Below are positions 16,201 to 23,112 of a stretch of DNA of 41,441 nucleotides, one piece after another (the first letter of the stretch is position 1; each line of letters starts with the position of its first letter). Made by a program: the position numbers and the translations under genes. Below the pieces are notes generated by a model that worked only from the letters and a program-made list of their open reading frames with translations, ran no database searches and had not been told where the DNA came from. The stretch is taken from the NCBI GenBank assembly GCA_027314165.1, contig DAHVCH010000020.1, positions 1 through 41,441 on the forward strand, written 5' to 3'. This stretch comes from Thermoplasmata archaeon. Its GTDB lineage: Archaea; Thermoplasmatota; Thermoplasmata; Lutacidiplasmatales; UBA184.

Positions 16201-17525
16201 TTGCTGAAGAGGCTGTTCGCGCTGGAGTTCACCAGGAAGGCGGTCGACTGGTCCTCAAGGACCATCTTGTTCGACCCCCAGTTGGGGACGGTCCGCGGGT
16301 CGACCCAGTTCACGTTCACCGTGGAGTCGACGGCCACGTACGACGAGGCGTGGGAGACCACGACGTTGAACTGGAAGTCCGGCGTCAGCGAGACGTAGAG
16401 GTTCGTGATCGTTACGCCCGCCGCGCTCGCGCCCCCGAGCCGGATGAACCCGGCCCCGGAGTCGAACGCCCGCAGGAGGGTGTAGAGGTTCAGGTGGTCG
16501 ATCGGGCTCTGCATGAAGGCGCGGGACAGGTTGAGCGTGATGTTGTGCGAACCGGCGTCGAACGTCGTGCCCGGGAAGCTCGCGGTCATCCCGTAGATCG
16601 TGAGGTTGACCTCGGCGGTGATCGGGACACCGGTCGGGTTCGAGAACCCGATATCGACGGCTCCCGCCGACCAGGAGTTGTAGGTGTCCAGGACCAGCGG
16701 CGTGGACGGAACGATGGTCGGGGTGTTCACCCACGTCGTCGGAAGGGCGATCGGGAGCACCGAGCTCGCGAAGTTCTCATTGAGGGCGTTCGTGCTCGCG
16801 AAGGAGGACTTGTAGGTCCCGTTGATCGTGCTGTCGATCGTCGTCAGGTTGGACCAGTACGACACCAGGATCGAGGGCCCGAAGCTGTTGTCCGAGGTGT
16901 AGTTCGCGGGCCAGCCCACGACTCCGGGGACCGCGGGGTTCGCCGAGATCGTGGAGCGGTTGACGTAGAGGTTCGAAGAGTCGTTGACGAAGATGTTCCC
17001 GGGGAAGAGGAGCGCGCTGTTGTAGGTGAGCGCGAAGGTGCTCCCTCCCGAGACGGTGAGGTTCAGCTTGTCGTACGCGCGCAGCCCGGGCGCGTTGGTC
17101 GTGATGGTGGAGTTGACCAGGTAGACGTGACCGTAGTTGGTGTCGTTGAACCAGTAGCGGCGCTGAAGGTCGCTCGCGCAGCCGCACACCGTCTGGGTGT
17201 AGCTGTTGAACACCACGTTCTCGTGGTAGATCCAGAGGGACCCGCCGTTCTCCACCGTGATGTTGCCGCCCATCAGGAAGTAGCCGAGCCCGCCGGTCGA
17301 GGCGGGCGAGATGGTCATGTTCCCACCGTTGACGATGATGTCCGGGTTCCCGTTGGCGCGGGGCGCCGCCACCGAGGTGGAATGGGAGACCCCGATGTTG
17401 GAAGCGCTCGTCGAGGTCGCAGCGTGGCCGGCGACGGAGACCACGCCCAGACCCGCGAGTCCGGAGATCAAGAGCAGTACCAAAATGGCCCAGACGGTCA
17501 GCCGGGACGCGCTAGGGTGATACAC
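13272..17525 (-). CDS. Giant surface-exposed protein, single C-terminal membrane pass, three cytosolic zinc ribbons
   Basis: I do not recognise the whole, but the layout of this 1417-residue protein is clear. Residues 1-35 are a signal peptide or anchor. A beta-rich extracellular part (to about 1175) opens with right-handed-helix-like repeats (NGGNMTISPAS, GGNITVENGGSLWIYHENV) and has many N-x-S/T sites and later immunoglobulin-like or CARDB-like stretches. One membrane segment (about 1176-1198) leads to tandem zinc ribbons, CGEC..CPKC (about 1208-1225) and CSRC..CPEC. Then come a charged helix with the aromatic motif GSFWDWWKRQPSYLSY, a Gly/Pro/Ala linker and a last zinc ribbon (Cys 1395, 1398, 1409, 1412). 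The start is GTG with a strong GGAGG 8 nt upstream. A surface protein linked to an intracellular zinc-ribbon module is likely; S-layer, adhesin or sensor remain open. Confidence 0.9.
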   Translation of the reverse strand: MYHPSASRLTVWAILVLLLISGLAGLGVVSVAGHAATSTSASNIGVSHSTSVAAPRANGNPDIIVNGGNMTISPASTGGLGYFLMGGNITVENGGSLWIYHENVVFNSYTQTVCGCASDLQRRYWFNDTNYGHVYLVNSTITTNAPGLRAYDKLNLTVSGGSTFALTYNSALLFPGNIFVNDSSNLYVNRSTISANPAVPGVVGWPANYTSDNSFGPSILVSYWSNLTTIDSTINGTYKSSFASTNALNENFASSVLPIALPTTWVNTPTIVPSTPLVLDTYNSWSAGAVDIGFSNPTGVPITAEVNLTIYGMTASFPGTTFDAGSHNITLNLSRAFMQSPIDHLNLYTLLRAFDSGAGFIRLGGASAAGVTITNLYVSLTPDFQFNVVVSHASSYVAVDSTVNVNWVDPRTVPNWGSNKMVLEDQSTAFLVNSSANSLFSNPYTNVSAFVPDATSNVYIFQWVQARITNPTGSPVVGAQLAALPTTPAATSHNNYTARNFTNSNWLSAGVPQLYSALSYYASHVAGASTYNMTNAAGVGTIAILTDNLTAYSLPDGVSFGNYNMSLFETAANVTGGPSATLSEKLASPKICSWPYGASCSAPLSLPPAQAPLLIADLQVTGIQFNLWNAAGSTPPAYTENYTISVNVTVLDANSLQLGAPSIPLVLYDNYPGTSGTLPYNLSVASHALTDTDFSSVSSTTITLGMTFTTPQPFLSAGAHMLWAMIDPAHTTTWPSTTGKAVSAKFDVNGVPFSSPSGHGGVYTSMLDQATNQLVTSGQPNTQNNVVLQALVTNIGDAPAAAGSVAVSFQLITPTGVGGSNVATWIGASVLNSGAINSNSGTWLATVTTQVICTCTTLVQAQVTYTPVFPGKNPSPPFTFWDTAPTSVYTVDYTSLVIANNTRTTVPIVVPEVLNANGVLTWAPNANVSIGSLLGIDANMTNVGGPGTQATYWLAMKVVGKSTYWQMLMPRPLSLNTITQWQHLNLSLSWHVNESVINAGGSVAPGQPSQLRTFAIFVNYFNGGANHTVEAPVNVMIWPSSIRFNGVTFSSHSVQEGSTQIFTVDGEVIFNGTGWATIGASLYDSATATNVTYSEWSGLPQARTTNSSAFTNLSVGVYSNANGPLAPGTYNVLLYAQYNGGEGWSATPYTITVTAPPAACNEFSQFICPNGSLSTLAFIIIGAVAAVAVLVAAVFLMSKSGKGRLVECGECGELIPEKAPACPKCGAEFEAEMVRCSRCASTIPAKSQVCPECSAILLGKQGAAPDEAQRKDYTQAIERYRSEARKELGENYTEGSFWDWWKRQPSYLSYSAFKLQQTQGTRTGMSAPSAQKTSGEDLYGGAPPSGGAGGTAVPAPGAPSGGFTAPPSVGHGGVAPAPPAQAAVPGASGAGMKTCSSCQREINADFLVCPFCGAATR

Positions 17526-17590
17526 GTTGTATTCCTCCCAGATGCCTATGGCGCAGCCGCACCAAGAGGCATGAGTTAAATCTTGTCCCG

Positions 17591-17600
17591 CCTATAAAAG
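17591..17600 (-). promoter_or_regulatory. TATA box of the giant surface-protein gene
   Basis: The minus-strand sequence cttttatagg is the most canonical TATA box in the window. It sits about 70 nt upstream of the GTG, predicting a leader of roughly 44 nt that carries the GGAGG ribosome-binding site at 17534-17538. This leadered arrangement differs from the leaderless-looking genes around it. Confidence 0.6.
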
Positions 17601-17781
17601 ACCCTCGGCCGGCCCGTGCGTCCCAGGTTCGGGCCGTGGACCGGGCAACGTCAGGGCAGGTCCCGTGACGGCCGGCGTGCGTTCCGTTCTCTCGTGGACG
17701 GGGTGCGCTTCGCCGCGGTCCTCCGACCTCATCTCGGGGCCTCCGCGCGTCCCGTCGCGCGCGCCTAGACCGTCCCGGTGA

Positions 17782-17797
17782 GGAGCGCGCGCGCTCC
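17782..17797. repeat. 16-nt perfect palindrome
   Basis: ggagcgcgcgcgctcc is its own reverse complement. It lies about 75 nt past the stop of the dehydrogenase gene. It could form a short hairpin in the 3' untranslated RNA or a Z-DNA-prone GC run. Function is unknown. Confidence 0.4.
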
Positions 17798-17869
17798 GGT
17801 TCGCGACCGTAGAGAGGAAGGACGCCCCGCAGCGCCGCTTCGGGAGCCCGGGAACGCCGAGGGGGCGGG

Positions 17870-18904
17870 CTACGGGACGCTCAGCGTGACCTTCCCGAAG
17901 GGGGAGCCACGCGCGAGGTGCTCGAGCGCCTCCCGCCCGCGCTCGAGCGGGAAGGTCGAGTCCACCACCGGTTTCAGCTTGCCCTCGGCCAGTAGGGCCA
18001 GGACCTCGAGGAACTCCTTGCGCGTGGCCATGGTGCTGCCCCGGAGCGAGGACTGCCGCCAGAACAGCGGACGCACGTCGAGCGTGATCATCGGCCCGGA
18101 GGTACCGCCGCAGAAGACGAGCCTCCCGCCTCGGGCGAGCGCTTTCACGGAGGTGGGCACCGTCGACGTCCCGTTGCAGTCGAAGATGACGTCCATCCCC
18201 CTCTTGCCCGAGAGGCCCCAGAGCCCGCGGTCGAGCGGCCTCTCCGGCCCGTAGACCAGCGTCTGGTCGGCGCCCAGCGCCGAGGCCTTCTCGGCGTGCT
18301 CCTTCGAGCGGGTGGCGACCGTCACCTGGGCTCCTCGCCACTTCGCGACCTGGAGCGCCGCCGTGTTGAGCCCGCCGCCGCCCCCGATGATGGCCGCGCG
18401 TTCCCCGGCCTTGAGCTCCCCGACGGTGGTCAGGGCGCGGTAGGCGGTCATGAAGACCAGCGCCACGCAGCCCGCCGAGAGGAGATCGAGGGCCGCCGGC
18501 AGGGGCTGCACGTTGACCCGGGGGACCACGACGAACTCGGCCGCCGTCCCGTTCACGTGTTCGCCCAGGATCTGGTAGTCCCGGCAGTACGGCTCCTGCC
18601 CGGCGAGACAAGCCTCGCACTTCCCGCACGAGAGGGAGGGGTCGACGATCACCTTCGCGCCCGGCGCGAGCCCCTCGGCCCCCTCGCCCAGGGCCTCGAC
18701 GGTCCCGGCCCCATCTCCGCCGAGGATGTGGGGCAGGGGGACCGTCACTCCGGCCATGCCCTCCAGCGTGAAGAGGTCCAGGCGGTTGAACGCGGAGGAC
18801 CGCATCCGGACCTTGACCAGGCCGGGTCCCACCGGGGGCTCCGGGAGGTCCATCAGTTCGATCTTCTCCAGTCCGCCGTGGGACCGGAACCCGAGCGCCC
18901 GCAT
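17870..18904 (-). CDS. Medium-chain dehydrogenase/reductase lacking catalytic zinc ligands
   Basis: A 344-residue zinc-type MDR protein, probably an NAD(P)-dependent oxidoreductase. The structural-zinc lobe is intact, with Cys 93, 96, 99 and 107 in SCGKCEACLAGQEPYC. The nucleotide-binding domain has AAIIGGGGGLNTAAL. The catalytic zinc site appears lost: Asn 40 stands where the first Cys is expected (SAFNRLDLF), and the usual GHEGxG is GGDGAG (Gly 63, Asp 64). This places it nearer quinone-oxidoreductase-like members than classical alcohol dehydrogenases. The ATG follows the cysS stop by 2 nt, so it is the last gene of the cystathionine beta-synthase/cystathionine gamma-lyase/CysRS operon. A role in sulfur metabolism is suggested only by position. 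Confidence 0.88.
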   Translation of the reverse strand: MRALGFRSHGGLEKIELMDLPEPPVGPGLVKVRMRSSAFNRLDLFTLEGMAGVTVPLPHILGGDGAGTVEALGEGAEGLAPGAKVIVDPSLSCGKCEACLAGQEPYCRDYQILGEHVNGTAAEFVVVPRVNVQPLPAALDLLSAGCVALVFMTAYRALTTVGELKAGERAAIIGGGGGLNTAALQVAKWRGAQVTVATRSKEHAEKASALGADQTLVYGPERPLDRGLWGLSGKRGMDVIFDCNGTSTVPTSVKALARGGRLVFCGGTSGPMITLDVRPLFWRQSSLRGSTMATRKEFLEVLALLAEGKLKPVVDSTFPLERGREALEHLARGSPFGKVTLSVP

Positions 18905-18906
18905 CC

Positions 18907-20448
18907 TCAGGCCCCCTTCCGCTTCCAGACGGGGCCCTTCGGTGTGTCCTCGACGGCGATCCCGGCCGCGTCAAGGTCGTTCCGCAGTTGGTCCGCTTCG
19001 GCGAAGTCCCCGCGCTTCCTGGCGCGCTGCCGCGCGGAGAGGACCAGCTCGACCAGGGAGCTCAGGTCCGAGCCCGCGACGGCGGGGGCCTCCGGCGGCT
19101 GGTCCAGCGTGAAGTACCCGAGCACCGCGTCCGCGAGCTCGTAGGGCTCCAGCAGGATGTCCAGCGCCTCTCCGCTCCAGGCCTCGCCCTTCGCGAGGAG
19201 CGCGTTCACGTCCTTCCCCCATTGGAAGAGCTCCCGCGTCGCCTCGCGCAACTGGAAATCCTCGGCGAGGGCGGCGATCATCTTGTCCTGGGCGGTCCGG
19301 GCCCGCTCGACCATCGAAGGCTCCAGCGAGCGGCCCTCACGCCCCCCCGCGTCCGAGCGGGCGAGGTCGCGCCAGAGGACGTTCAATCGCCGGTAGGGAG
19401 TGACGAGGGTGTCGAAGGACCTCTCCGCTTCCTCCAGCGACGCCTCCCCGACGTAGTCCAGAGGGCTCCGGTAGAGGCCGCTCAGCAGGAAGTACCGGAG
19501 GACGGCCGGGGAGTGGCGCCGGAGCGTCTCGTCCAGGGGCTCGACGTTCCCCAGGGACTTCGACATCTTCTCGCCCCGCATGTTGAGCAGGCCCCCGTGC
19601 ATCCAGATCGCGGCGAGGGGGCCCTCGCCGGTCGCCGACTCGGCCTGGGCGATCTCCGCCTCGTGGTGGGGGAACTTGAGCTCGGCCCCTCCGCCGTGGA
19701 TGTCGTAGCGGGGTCCCAGGACGCTCACGGTGATCGCGGTGTCCTCGATGTGCCAGCCGGGCCGCCCCCGACCCCAGGGGCTCTCCCACCAGGGCTCGCC
19801 CGGCTTCTGGGCCTTCCAGAGCGTGAAGTCCTCCGGGGAGCGCTTGCGCGGGTCCACCTCGACCCTGGCCCCGGGCTGGACCGCCTCCACCTTCTGCTTG
19901 GAGAGGGCGCCGAACTTCGGGAACCGGGACACCTCGTAGAAAACGTCCCCGCCTTCCACCGCGTAGCCGAACCCCTTGTTCACCAGCGTCCCGATCTGGG
20001 ACACGATCTCCGGCAGGTAGTCCGTCGTCCGCGCGTACAGGTTGACCGAGCGGACCCCGAGGGCCTCCATGTTGAGGAGGTAGAGCTGGAAGTACCGTTC
20101 GGAGACGTCGAAGGTCTCGACCTTCTGGGTCTGGGCCTCCCGGATGATCTTGTCGTCGATGTCGGTCGAGTTCTGGACGTAGAAGACCCGGTAGCCCAGG
20201 TGCCGCAGGAGCCGCGCGACGACGTCGAAGAACACGAAGGTGCGGGCGTGGCCGATGTGGGAGGGCTTGTAGGGGGTGAGGCCGCAGACGAACATCCCCA
20301 CGCGCGGGGGCACGAGGGGCTTGAGCGGGACGACCTGCTCCCGCATCGTGTCGTAGATCCGCACCTCTCGGAGGGACCGCTCGGCCCGGGAGCCTCCCGC
20401 CGGTCCGGCGCCCGCCGCCGCGCCGTTCGAGGGCACGCCTTCGACCAC
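18907..20448 (-). CDS. cysS: Cysteinyl-tRNA synthetase
   Basis: Charges tRNA-Cys with cysteine (class I synthetase). The 513-residue frame has the HIGH signature at 64-67 (PSHIGHART) and KMSKS at 294-298. Of the four zinc ligands known in the E. coli enzyme, Cys 55, His 261 and Glu 265 are present. The fourth position is Asp 236 in GWHIEDTAI instead of Cys. I recall the same substitution in other euryarchaeal CysRS, but cannot check. The first 28 residues are Gly/Ala-rich and unconserved; an in-frame GTG at 20364 (residue 29) begins right at the conserved part and may be the true start. The gene follows cystathionine gamma-lyase by 25 nt and precedes the dehydrogenase by 2 nt, placing cysteine use beside cysteine synthesis. 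Confidence 0.94.
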   Translation of the reverse strand: MVEGVPSNGAAAGAGPAGGSRAERSLREVRIYDTMREQVVPLKPLVPPRVGMFVCGLTPYKPSHIGHARTFVFFDVVARLLRHLGYRVFYVQNSTDIDDKIIREAQTQKVETFDVSERYFQLYLLNMEALGVRSVNLYARTTDYLPEIVSQIGTLVNKGFGYAVEGGDVFYEVSRFPKFGALSKQKVEAVQPGARVEVDPRKRSPEDFTLWKAQKPGEPWWESPWGRGRPGWHIEDTAITVSVLGPRYDIHGGGAELKFPHHEAEIAQAESATGEGPLAAIWMHGGLLNMRGEKMSKSLGNVEPLDETLRRHSPAVLRYFLLSGLYRSPLDYVGEASLEEAERSFDTLVTPYRRLNVLWRDLARSDAGGREGRSLEPSMVERARTAQDKMIAALAEDFQLREATRELFQWGKDVNALLAKGEAWSGEALDILLEPYELADAVLGYFTLDQPPEAPAVAGSDLSSLVELVLSARQRARKRGDFAEADQLRNDLDAAGIAVEDTPKGPVWKRKGA

Positions 20449-20473
20449 TGGCTCCGACCCTCCCCGAGGACGG

Positions 20474-21616
20474 CTAGCCCAGCGCCTGGAGGACGTCCTC
20501 GACCAGGTCCTCGTGGTCCTCGATCCCGACGGAGAAGCGAATGAGCCCGTCCGAAATGCCGCGCTTCTCCCGTTCCTCCCGGGGGATCGACATGTGGGTC
20601 ATGAGCGCGGGGGCCTCGACCAGGGACTCCACGCCCCCCAGGCTCTCGGCCAGGAAGAAGTAGTGGAGTCGCGAGAGGAACCGCCGCGCCTCCTCCAGCC
20701 CGCCCTTGAGCTCGGCGGTGACCATCCCCCCGAACCCGTCCATCTGCTGACGGGCGAGCGCGTGCTGAGGATGGGAAGGGAGCCCGGGATAGAGGACGCG
20801 CTTGACCTTCTTGTGCTTCTGGAGCGCGGAAGCCACCTCGTGGGCGTTCTTCTCGTGCGCGCGCATCCGCAGCCCGAGGGTCCGGATCCCGCGCAGGACG
20901 AGGTAGCAGTCGAGGGGACCCGGGATCACTCCGGCCGCGTTCTGCAGCCACCTGAGCTTCTCGTAGGTCGCCTTCTCCTTGAACACCAGGGCCCCGCCCA
21001 CGACGTCGGAGTGACCCCCGAGGTACTTCGTGGTCGAGTGGAGGACCACCTCCGCCCCGAGCTCGAACGGGCGTTGGAAGTAGGGGGTCGCGAAGGTGTT
21101 GTCGACCACCGTCATGGCCCCGGCCTCATGCGCGGCCTCGGCGACGGGGTCGATGTCGACCAGACGGAGCAGGGGGTTCGTCGGTGACTCTAGGTACACC
21201 ATGGCGAACCCGCCCTTGCGGATCCGCGCGACGACCTGGGCCGGGTCGGTCATGTCCAGGTACTCGGTCTCGAGGCCCCAGGCCTTCCGGGAATGCTCGA
21301 AGAGGCGGTAGGTCCCCCCGTAGAGGTCGTCGCAGGCCAGGACCTTCGCCCCCTTGGGCAGCGACCAGAGGAGCGTCGTGAGCGCGCCCAGTCCGGAGGA
21401 GAAGGCGAGGGCGCCCTCCCCGCCCTCGAGGGCGGCGAGGGACCTCTCGAGGACCTCCCGCGTCGGATGCTTCGTCCGGGCGTAGTCGTAGCCGTCCTTC
21501 GGCTCCCCGGGGGCCCTCTGGGCGTACGTGCTGGTGAGGTACACCGGGACGTTGACGGCTCCGGTCTGCGGGTCGGGCTCCTGGCCTCCGTGGATCGCGA
21601 GCGTGTCAAAGCGCAT
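20474..21616 (-). CDS. Cystathionine gamma-lyase/gamma-synthase family PLP enzyme
   Basis: A 380-residue gamma-family PLP enzyme. The cofactor lysine is Lys 197 in HSTTKYLGGHSD. Phosphate-contacting YDYARTKHPT, the FSSGLGALTT loop and VDNTFATPYFQRP are all present. Next to a cystathionine beta-synthase the most likely job is cystathionine gamma-lyase, cleaving cystathionine to cysteine, 2-oxobutyrate and ammonia. Sequence alone does not exclude gamma-synthase or methionine gamma-lyase. The start codon lies inside the end of the cystathionine beta-synthase gene (11-nt overlap), so the two are cotranslated in an operon with cysS. The RTKHPT motif has His where Asn is usual (RTGNPT), a small deviation worth noting. 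Confidence 0.9.
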   Translation of the reverse strand: MRFDTLAIHGGQEPDPQTGAVNVPVYLTSTYAQRAPGEPKDGYDYARTKHPTREVLERSLAALEGGEGALAFSSGLGALTTLLWSLPKGAKVLACDDLYGGTYRLFEHSRKAWGLETEYLDMTDPAQVVARIRKGGFAMVYLESPTNPLLRLVDIDPVAEAAHEAGAMTVVDNTFATPYFQRPFELGAEVVLHSTTKYLGGHSDVVGGALVFKEKATYEKLRWLQNAAGVIPGPLDCYLVLRGIRTLGLRMRAHEKNAHEVASALQKHKKVKRVLYPGLPSHPQHALARQQMDGFGGMVTAELKGGLEEARRFLSRLHYFFLAESLGGVESLVEAPALMTHMSIPREEREKRGISDGLIRFSVGIEDHEDLVEDVLQALG

Positions 21617-23006
21617 GTCGGTCTCCCCTCTCCGAAAGGAAGCTCAGCAGGTCGTGCCGCGTGAGAAGGCCCTGGAACCCCGGGGTCCCTTCGGCCTTGA
21701 CGAGCACGGCGCGGACCTCTTTGAGCCGCTTGACCATCTCGCCGAGAGGCTCCTCCCGGCCGACCACGGGCCAGGGGGCGCCCATGACCGCGGTGACCGT
21801 CCGGTCGAGGAGGCTCTGGTCGGCGAGCACGGCCCGGAGGACCTCGTCCTCGACGGTGCTCCCGACGTTCTCCTTCCCGGCGACGACCGGCACCTGCGAG
21901 ACGTCGTGCTTGTGAAAGACCTGGAGCAGGCTTCGGACCGTCGTGGTGGGGTCCACGGCGACGAGCGACGGCTGGAACCCCTTCGCGTCCAGGAGGGCCC
22001 CTGCGGTCGCGGCCTCGTCCAGGAAGCGGTTCTCCCGCATCCACTCGTCGGAGAAGAACTTCGAGAGGTACCGGTCGCCGGAGTCGGGGAAGATGACCAC
22101 GATGTTGGCCCCCGGCTTCGGAGGCGAGGCCGCGGCCCACCGCAGCACTCCCGCCACCGCCGAGCCGCTCGAGCCCCCGGCGAAGATCCCCTCCTCGCGG
22201 GCCAGCCGACGGGCCATGAGGAAGGACTCCTTGTCACCCACCGTCACGAACTCGTCGATGACCGAGAAGTCCACCGTCTGGGGGATCATGTCTTCGCCGA
22301 TCCCCTCCACCATGTAGGGCGAGGCCCGCACGAGCTCTTTCGTCCGGGCGTAGTGGGCGAGGATGGAGCCCTGCGGGTCCACGGCGACGATGCGCGTCGA
22401 GGGCTTCTTCTCCTTGAAGAAGCGGCCGATGCCGCTCACCGTCCCTCCGGTCCCGACGGTCGCGAATACCGCGTCCACGTTCCCGTCCAGCGCCTCCAGG
22501 ATCTCGGGGCCCGTGGTCCGGTAGTGCGCCTCGGGATTGTTGGGGTTCTCGTACTGGTTGGGGTAGTACGAGTTCGGGATCTCCTTGGAGAGCCGGCTCG
22601 CGACGGAGTAGTGGCTCATCGGGTGCTCGGCGGGGACCTGGCTGGGAGTGAGCACCACCCGGGCCCCGTAGGCCCGCAGGAGCCGGATCTTCTCCGCGCT
22701 CATCTTGTCCGGGACGACGAAGACCGACTGGTACCCCTTCACCGCGGCGCAGAGCGCGAGCCCGACGCCGGTGTTCCCGCTCGTGGCCTCGATGATCGTC
22801 CCACCGGGCTTCAGGAGACCGCTCCGCTCCGCGGCGTCGACCATGGAAGGGCCGATCCGGTCCTTCACCGATCCTCCGGGGTTGAGGTACTCGAGCTTCG
22901 CGTAGATCGTGTAGGGCAGCCCCTTCCCCACCCGGGAGAGGGAGACCAAGGGAGTGTGGCCCATGAGGGCCAGGACGTTGGGTGCGACGTTCATGCGGTC
23001 CCCCAT
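21606..23006 (-). CDS. cbs: Cystathionine beta-synthase with C-terminal CBS-domain pair
   Basis: Condenses homocysteine with serine (or an activated serine) to cystathionine, first step of reverse transsulfuration. The 466-residue protein has PLP-lysine Lys 48 in NPGGSVKDR, the substrate loop TSGNTGVGLA, the phosphate-binding GTGGT and SSGSA. The C-terminal third (about 350-466) is a tandem CBS (Bateman) module, normally a nucleotide or SAM sensor. A bare cysteine synthase would lack it. ATG 23006 is used; Met 5 (22994) is an alternative. The downstream gene overlaps it by 11 nt. A weak A+T element lies about 30 nt upstream. A cysteine synthase acting on O-phosphoserine or O-acetylserine is the main alternative, but the gamma-lyase neighbour favours CBS. 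Confidence 0.9.
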   Translation of the reverse strand: MGDRMNVAPNVLALMGHTPLVSLSRVGKGLPYTIYAKLEYLNPGGSVKDRIGPSMVDAAERSGLLKPGGTIIEATSGNTGVGLALCAAVKGYQSVFVVPDKMSAEKIRLLRAYGARVVLTPSQVPAEHPMSHYSVASRLSKEIPNSYYPNQYENPNNPEAHYRTTGPEILEALDGNVDAVFATVGTGGTVSGIGRFFKEKKPSTRIVAVDPQGSILAHYARTKELVRASPYMVEGIGEDMIPQTVDFSVIDEFVTVGDKESFLMARRLAREEGIFAGGSSGSAVAGVLRWAAASPPKPGANIVVIFPDSGDRYLSKFFSDEWMRENRFLDEAATAGALLDAKGFQPSLVAVDPTTTVRSLLQVFHKHDVSQVPVVAGKENVGSTVEDEVLRAVLADQSLLDRTVTAVMGAPWPVVGREEPLGEMVKRLKEVRAVLVKAEGTPGFQGLLTRHDLLSFLSERGDRHAL

Positions 23007-23082
23007 GGCTGACCGCCCCAGGAGAAGACCCCCTTGAACGTTTCCCGGACCCCCCCGGGGGCTGCCGACCCGGCCTCCGGGG

Positions 23083-23090
23083 ATTTATCC
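23083..23090 (+). promoter_or_regulatory. Candidate TATA box for the 23113 membrane protein
   Basis: atttatcc is centred 26-27 nt upstream of ATG 23113 in a G+C-rich surround, the leaderless spacing seen repeatedly in this window. Confidence 0.55.
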
Positions 23091-23112
23091 CCCCTTCCTC
23101 TCCTCGACCTCC

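Larger units (their letters stand above)
17526..17869. other. 344-nt intergenic region upstream of the giant gene
   Basis: The part next to the giant gene holds its ribosome-binding site and TATA box. The rest is G+C-rich, lies downstream of the dehydrogenase stop, and contains a 16-nt perfect palindrome (17782-17797). Open frames crossing it have no recognisable content, and I see no RNA gene. Confidence 0.6.

Noticed and set aside
14445-17579. Two long plus-strand frames (445 and 541 codons) opposite the giant surface protein.
   Set aside because: They are composed almost only of Arg, Val, Gly, Asp and Glu, with no domain; the minus strand carries signal peptide, membrane helix and zinc ribbons.
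18988-20544. 518-codon plus-strand frame opposite cysS.
   Set aside because: It has no motif; cysS on the other strand has HIGH and KMSKS signatures.
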